Shown here: positions 62,630-64,000 of the stretch, piece after piece
How positions within the stretch are numbered: the first letter of the stretch is position 1
Layout: each line of letters begins with the position of its first letter
Origin: Sphingomonas kyeonggiensis
Lineage (GTDB): Bacteria; Pseudomonadota; Alphaproteobacteria; Sphingomonadales; Sphingomonadaceae
Direction: 5' to 3'
Assembly: GCF_014196745.1 (NCBI RefSeq)
Contig: NZ_JACIEH010000002.1
Coordinates: 744,383-808,382 of the forward strand
DNA: 64,000 nt
Position numbers and translations under genes: made by a program
The notes under the pieces: model-generated
What the model saw: only the letters and a program-made list of their open reading frames with translations
Told to the model about the DNA's origin: nothing
Databases searched by the model: none

Positions 62630-63412
62630 ATGGCCGATCTGCAATGGTTGTCCGGACAGTCCGTCGCGACGCCGATCGTCGCGGTGGCGGGCAATTCCCT
62701 CAAGCTGAAGGTGTTGCCCGGCCCGGGCGAGAGGCTTCCGCTGACCATCGTCTCGTCCACCCCGGCGGTCGCCGCAGGGGTCGAGGTCAACAACCGGATG
62801 GGGCCGAACTTCACCACCTTCATCCTGCACGCAGTGCTGGCCGGCCAGACCAACCTCTCGATCCGCTCGGGCGACGGGGTCGTCTATGGGCCGGTGCCGG
62901 TGCAGGTGCAGCCGGTGCTGACCCTGCCCGATCCCACCACGGATGCGGGGCTGCTCGCCCGTCTGCTGCTCGCCGAGGCGCCCAATCCCACGTTGGTGGC
63001 GGCCAACGCCCAGGCGCAGCTCGCCGAATCGATGCGGCTGATGCGCGTCGTGGTCGAGAACCGCCGGGCCAAGCCGTCGAACCGCTGGGGATCGCAGGGC
63101 GCGACCAGCCTGGGCGACGTGATCCGCGCGCCGGGCCAGTTCCACGGGCTGGGCAGCTATCCGACGATCGCGGGCGACGTCTCGTCCAACATCGCCAATA
63201 TCTTGCGCCTGGCCAACGAGGCGGGTGACCAGCGCCAGCCGGTGCTGCGCGCGCATGTCGAGGCAGTGCTTCAGATCGCCCGCGGGCCGCGTCCACCCGA
63301 CCCGACCGGCGGCAAGCTCTACTGGTGGCGCACCGCCGGCAGCGGGGCGCCGAGCAGCGATGTGGTGCTTTACAAGACGCTCGCGGGAAACAGTTTCTAT
63401 CAGGAGCGTTGA
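62630..63412 (+). CDS. SleB-like cell-wall hydrolase with N-terminal beta domain
   Basis: 260 residues, GAGGGGAAAG upstream, no evident signal peptide. Residues 1-100 form a beta-rich domain. The C-terminal part has 'LLARLLLAEAPNPTLVAANAQAQLAESM' (in part), 'RVVVENRRAKPSN', 'VIRAPGQFHGLG', a pattern like the SleB/CwlJ (Hydrolase_2) peptidoglycan hydrolases: catalytic Glu after LLAE, 'VVxNR' and 'PGQFxG'. The lack of a signal suggests export by another route or a cytoplasmic precursor. The call is from motif pattern only. Confidence 0.55.
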   Translation: MADLQWLSGQSVATPIVAVAGNSLKLKVLPGPGERLPLTIVSSTPAVAAGVEVNNRMGPNFTTFILHAVLAGQTNLSIRSGDGVVYGPVPVQVQPVLTLPDPTTDAGLLARLLLAEAPNPTLVAANAQAQLAESMRLMRVVVENRRAKPSNRWGSQGATSLGDVIRAPGQFHGLGSYPTIAGDVSSNIANILRLANEAGDQRQPVLRAHVEAVLQIARGPRPPDPTGGKLYWWRTAGSGAPSSDVVLYKTLAGNSFYQER

Positions 63413-63434
63413 ATGTTCCGGTCTCGACACAAAC

Positions 63435-63515
63435 CTGAAAGATTAACTTACTAACAGTTGTGCAGATATCGGGTTATCGCATAGTAAAATAATAATAAAT
63501 CATAATAGAATCGCG
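63435..63515. other. AT-rich stretch upstream of TpsB
   Basis: Bases 63435-63515, particularly 63475-63512, are far more AT-rich than the window (runs of AATAATAAT and AATCATAATAG). Probably the promoter/UP region of the secretion gene; H-NS-like silencing is conceivable. Confidence 0.45.
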
Positions 63516-63592
63516 GATTTCGCGGTCGTGGGTTCGTGCGTTCAACAGTGGCGCCTCTCGGGTGTCACAGGCGTTCTAAGGGGAAGCGCGGC

Positions 63593-64000
63593 GTGCATCG
63601 TTCAGGGTGGTTCTATCGTAATGGTTGTGGTGCGAGCGCCTTGCTGGCTGGCCTGCTGTGGAGCGGCGCGGCCGCGGCGCAGACCAATCCGTCGCAGCAG
63701 AGCCTGCCGTCGCCCGAGCAGGTGACGCCGCCGACGCCGGAGATCCAGAAGCGCTCGAGCGTCAATGTCGACTCGCGCGGCGCCTTCCAGGCCGAGACCT
63801 GCCCGTTCGACGATTCCCCGTTGCGGCTGGATTTGAAGAAGGTCGAGTTCTCGCGGCCCGACGGTTCGGCGCTGCAGCCCGAGATCGCGGCGGCGATATC
63901 GGACCTCAAGCTGCCGAGCGGCGACCAGTCGATCCGAGTGGTCTGCGAGCTGCGCGACAACGTCAACGCGGCGCTACGCCGGCGCGGATGGATCGCCTCG
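63593..64000 (+). CDS. Two-partner secretion transporter (TpsB/ShlB type), N-terminal part
   Basis: 136 residues to the window edge from a GTG after AAGGGGA. The signal peptide ends near AAAAQ; a proline-rich linker then leads into a first POTRA domain: 'CPFDDSPLRLDLKKVEFS' (in part), 'LQPEIAAAISDLKLP', 'VCELRDNVNAALRRRGWIAS', characteristic of the ShlB/FhaC/HecB transporters that export large adhesins or hemolysins. The beta-barrel and the secreted TpsA partner would lie to the right. Confidence 0.82.
   Translation, partial: MHRSGWFYRNGCGASALLAGLLWSGAAAAQTNPSQQSLPSPEQVTPPTPEIQKRSSVNVDSRGAFQAETCPFDDSPLRLDLKKVEFSRPDGSALQPEIAAAISDLKLPSGDQSIRVVCELRDNVNAALRRRGWIAS

Overview
The window looks like a chromosomal segment of a high-GC alphaproteobacterium of the order Sphingomonadales, most likely a Sphingomonas-like genus. 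This rests on several TonB-dependent receptors, an OprB-type porin, a quinol oxidase (cyo) operon, the style of the RpoB/RpoC, NusG and ribosomal proteins, and the many secreted hydrolases. It is an inference from protein content; no rRNA or tRNA gene was recognised.

The most striking feature is the dispersal of the ancestral secE-nusG-rplK-rplA-rplJ-rplL-rpoB-rpoC cluster. All eight genes lie on the minus strand in the ancestral order, but in four blocks: secE-nusG (61.2-60.4 kb), rplK-rplA (49.4-48.2 kb), rplJ-rplL (41.1-40.2 kb) and rpoB-rpoC (26.7-18.1 kb). About 11, 7 and 13.5 kb of unrelated, mostly plus-strand accessory genes separate them. Each block has a recognisable promoter-like sequence and, at its end, a hairpin with a T-tract terminator.

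Region by region: 0-7 kb holds the end of a TonB receptor, a CsgG/SH3 protein, lepA, a GH127-type glycosidase and a beta-propeller phytase. 7-10 kb holds a molybdate ABC operon (modA, a 50-residue membrane protein, modB, a short modC) and a small proline-rich secreted protein. 10-18 kb holds a diguanylate cyclase, a ketopantoate-reductase-like gene with a DUF1993 gene, a chemoreceptor, an OprB-type porin, a sulfotransferase and small proteins. 18-26.7 kb is rpoC-rpoB. The rpoB-rplL gap holds an orphan contractile tail sheath gene, two paralogous proline-rich membrane proteins, an alpha-amino-acid ester hydrolase, an M16 peptidase pair, an OafA-like acyltransferase and a DUF2975/XRE operon with paired palindromic operators. 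The rplJ-rplA gap holds a TonB receptor, a degenerate gluzincin/TPR protein and a membrane-tethered LuxR regulator with small genes. The rplK-nusG gap holds a TonB receptor plus histidine-acid phytase operon behind an inverted repeat, a PL7-like protein, and cyoABCD divergent from an MHS transporter across an FNR-type palindrome. After secE come a YqaA-family membrane protein, a putative lipoprotein, a SleB-like hydrolase and the start of a two-partner secretion transporter (TpsB).

Functionally this is a housekeeping transcription/translation core interspersed with nutrient scavenging: phytate or phosphate esters, arabinosides or other glycans, peptides and esters, molybdate, and sugars through OprB. 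Envelope and regulatory functions complete it. No CRISPR array, integrase, transposase or complete prophage was seen.
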